DNA from: Paroedura picta
Lineage: Eukaryota; Chordata; Lepidosauria; Squamata; Gekkonidae
Direction: 5' to 3'
Assembly (NCBI RefSeq): GCF_049243985.1
Contig: NC_135373.1
Coordinates: 8,167,501-8,231,500 of the forward strand
Length of the DNA stretch: 64,000 bases
Of this stretch, positions 62,152-64,000 are shown piece after piece. Every line of letters begins with the position of its first letter. The first letter of the stretch is position 1. The notes under the pieces were generated by a model. That model ran no database searches, was not told the DNA's origin, and saw only the letters and a list, made by a program, of their open reading frames with translations. The position numbers and the translations under genes are program-made.

Positions 62152-62575
62152 TTGGCAGGGAGTCCCATGAGTGATCGGACTTCCTGAGGTTCGGGCCTCC
62201 CTAGGGCAGATTTCAGAAGGCAGGGGAAGATGCTCTCCCGGCTGAGAATGGTGGGGATCTCCAGGGCGCCTCTGGACTCTGTGGGCTTTGGTGCAGTCCG
62301 CTGACTGCTAGGTCAGGCTCCCTCTCCCATGCTGCGCCAACCCTCCCATGGGGAGGTAATAAAGCTGTGGCCATGTTTATACCCAACGTTGGTGTGTCGT
62401 GTCTTATTCCAGCACATAATGGGCTCCTGCAAGTCAATAGACTTTAGCATGGGAGTATATTCACAGAAGCAGGTAACCAAGATTCTGAGGACCTTTAGCT
62501 TTGTCAGCTGTTCTTCATAGAGTATCTCCGGGCCTTTCTGAAACTCTGCATTCAGCTCCCTCAATTATGTGTTTG
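62152..62575 (+). repeat. LTR-like dispersed repeat, copy 3 (5'-truncated, internally deleted)
   Basis: Starts tgttggcagggagtcccatg, matching copy 1 from about 21394 and lacking an internal stretch equal to about 21440-21570. It then runs closely parallel to copy 1 up to ctccctcaattatg, including about 150 bp beyond the end shared with copy 2. Confidence 0.75.
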
Positions 62576-63127
62576 GGATAACCCCCATCTTGGAATTGGC
62601 CCCTTAAAGTGCTCCCTGCAGAACTGAAATCAGCCATACTGGAGGTGTGACATTTCAACCTCAACATCTGCCCCAAAGATGTCCTGGATGGTGAGACCTA
62701 TAATGGAGTCGTGAATTCTAGGCCACACTCTTCCTACAAGGCTTAACCTTGAGTGCCAGATGTTCATCCAAATAAAGGGACAAGTCCAGAAAATCAATAG
62801 GTTCTTGGGTACCATTCAAAGTAAGAGGAAAAGGAATCCAAAGGCAACATCCATGTTCCTTTTGGGTTGAAAAGGAGAATTAATATCAGACATGCAAATT
62901 CCTTGCCTTTAAAGGCAGAACATCATTGGAAACTGGCCTCAACCATGTTCCTTCCATGTGAAACAAAAATTATCTCCTTGCAACTGGCCAGAAGAGGGAA
63001 AAATGCAGCCATCTCAGAAACTGGCCAGATGGCCCTCATATGTGCTAGTTCTGTGGGAGATTGTGAGGGTTGGAATTGCAATCAACAAGTGGTCTGCTGA
63101 AGTCAACTTTGAAGGGTTGTTGTTAAG
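62576..63127. other. Intergenic, nothing recognised
   Basis: No gene, RNA or classified repeat recognised. Confidence 0.4.
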
Positions 63128-63245
63128 CTATTAAGCCAGGCTTTCTCAACCAGGGTTTTGTGAAACCCTGGGGTTTCTTGATGGAAGGGTTTCCCAAATG
63201 GGTGAGAATTAGTTTTTAATATATTTGTTAATAGGTTATTGGGTG
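63128..63245 (+). repeat. Dispersed repeat, hAT-like end
   Basis: aggctttctcaaccagggttttgtgaaaccctggggtttcttg, related to 50628-50800. Confidence 0.55.
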
Positions 63246-63403
63246 ACTAGAATTAAAGCCCATTTATAACAATGGGCAAATTACCGGCTGGGGAGAAGGG
63301 TGGGTGGGCGCCGAATGTGACGGGTGGGGTCGGCGCATGAAAGGCACGGGTGGCGGCGACCGTCAGGGGTTGAATGTATTTCATCTGCATCGCCCAGGAA
63401 TCC

Positions 63404-63880
63404 CCAAAACTCCTATTGCAGCTGCTTGGGTCCTCACTGGCACACATTGGAGAGCCCACATCCAGCCTGTGCTGAGGCAGCTGCATTGGTTGCCTATGCT
63501 GGCCCAGATCAAGTTCAAGGTCTTGATGTTAACCTTTAAGGCCATTTGCAACTTGGGCCCTGCCTATCTAAGGGACCACTTGTCTCCTTATGCCCCCAAC
63601 AGAGCACTTTGTTCTGCAGGTACTAATCTAATGGAGATACCTGATCCCAAAGATGCATGCCTGGCCTCAACCGGGTCCAGGGACTTTTCAGTCCTGGCCC
63701 CGGGCTGGTGGAATGAGCTCCCAGGAGAGCTGAGGACACTGACGCAGAAATCATAGTTCAACAACTTCAACAACGCAGAAATCATAGTTCCATGGGGCTG
63801 AAAAATGGAGCTCTTCCGCTCGGTTGAGGTCAGAGCCAGAAACAATGTAGGCCCCTCCTCAGGTTACGCAACTATGGGAT
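63404..63880 (+). mobile_element. L2-like LINE, C-terminus and 3' end
   Basis: Encodes HWLPMLAQIKFKVLMLTFKA, then ICNLGPAYLRDHLSPYAP and WWNELPGELRTL, the C-terminal part of an L2/CR1-group reverse transcriptase with its 3' UTR (aaaatggagctcttccgctcggttgagg). Heavily 5' truncated. Confidence 0.8.
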
Positions 63881-63945
63881 GGATGGATGGATGGATGGAT
63901 GGATGGATGGATGGATGGATGGATGGATGGATGGATGGATGGATG

Positions 63946-64000
<55 letters not shown>
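63876..64000 (+). repeat. (GGAT)n-(AGAT)n microsatellite, continues past the window
   Basis: About 17 GGAT units then at least 13 AGAT units. It is the tail of the L2-like LINE. Confidence 0.95.

Noticed and set aside
62313-62564. Short frames in the LTR-like repeat copies (also 21695-21907)
   Set aside because: The same frames recur in repeat copies with no domain or codon signal.
1-64000. CRISPR arrays, bacterial operons, riboswitches
   Set aside because: None seen. Gene structure and repeats are those of a vertebrate nuclear genome.

Overview
The window looks like squamate reptile (lizard) nuclear DNA. The evidence is vertebrate gene structure (small exons with GT-AG introns) in a background of Sauria-type tRNA-derived SINEs, CR1 and L2-like LINE pieces, a BovB (RTE) LINE fragment, hAT MITEs including SPIN-like copies, and a Ty3/gypsy chromodomain retrotransposon. 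The species cannot be fixed from the sequence.

Layout. (1) 0.7-1.6 kb, + strand: the last two coding exons of USF2, followed by its 3' region. (2) 12.8-14.9 kb, - strand: a complete three-exon hepcidin gene (HAMP-like, 86 residues) with furin site, all eight hepcidin cysteines, poly(A) signal and TATA-like box. Its mature N-terminus is not the usual ferroportin-binding sequence. Mammals also have HAMP next to USF2, but there both genes lie on the same strand. (3) 16.9-22.3 kb: transposon-rich stretch with a hAT transposase relic carrying a nested MITE, a fold-back palindrome, SINEs and an LTR-like repeat. (4) 22.6-45.1 kb, - strand: a multi-exon gene I do not recognise, worked out here from splice sites and phase. 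It would encode a single-pass membrane protein of about 548 residues: short N-terminus, one TM segment, acidic tail, a run of short phase-0 'cassette' exons sharing a [K/N/D/Q]-x-W-x-x-P-[Q/K] motif, then charged helix and coiled-coil exons. The cassette exons sit in tandemly duplicated DNA. (5) 46-51.3 kb: LINE, SINE and microsatellite sequence. (6) 51.3-57.3 kb, + strand: a Ty3/gypsy chromodomain element with long open frames and a 3' LTR. (7) 57.4-64 kb: a SPIN-like MITE, one leader-peptide exon of probable Ig-superfamily type, BovB and L2 fragments, and a truncated second copy of hepcidin intron 2/exon 3 on the + strand, cut off by a copy of the LTR-like repeat from 21-22 kb.

The conserved anchor is USF2-hepcidin. 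Around it the locus has been reworked by inversion or duplication of hepcidin and by amplification of exon cassettes in the neighbouring membrane-protein gene. Those two loci are the most interesting content. Most other open frames are chance frames in repeats or in antisense of GC-rich sequence.
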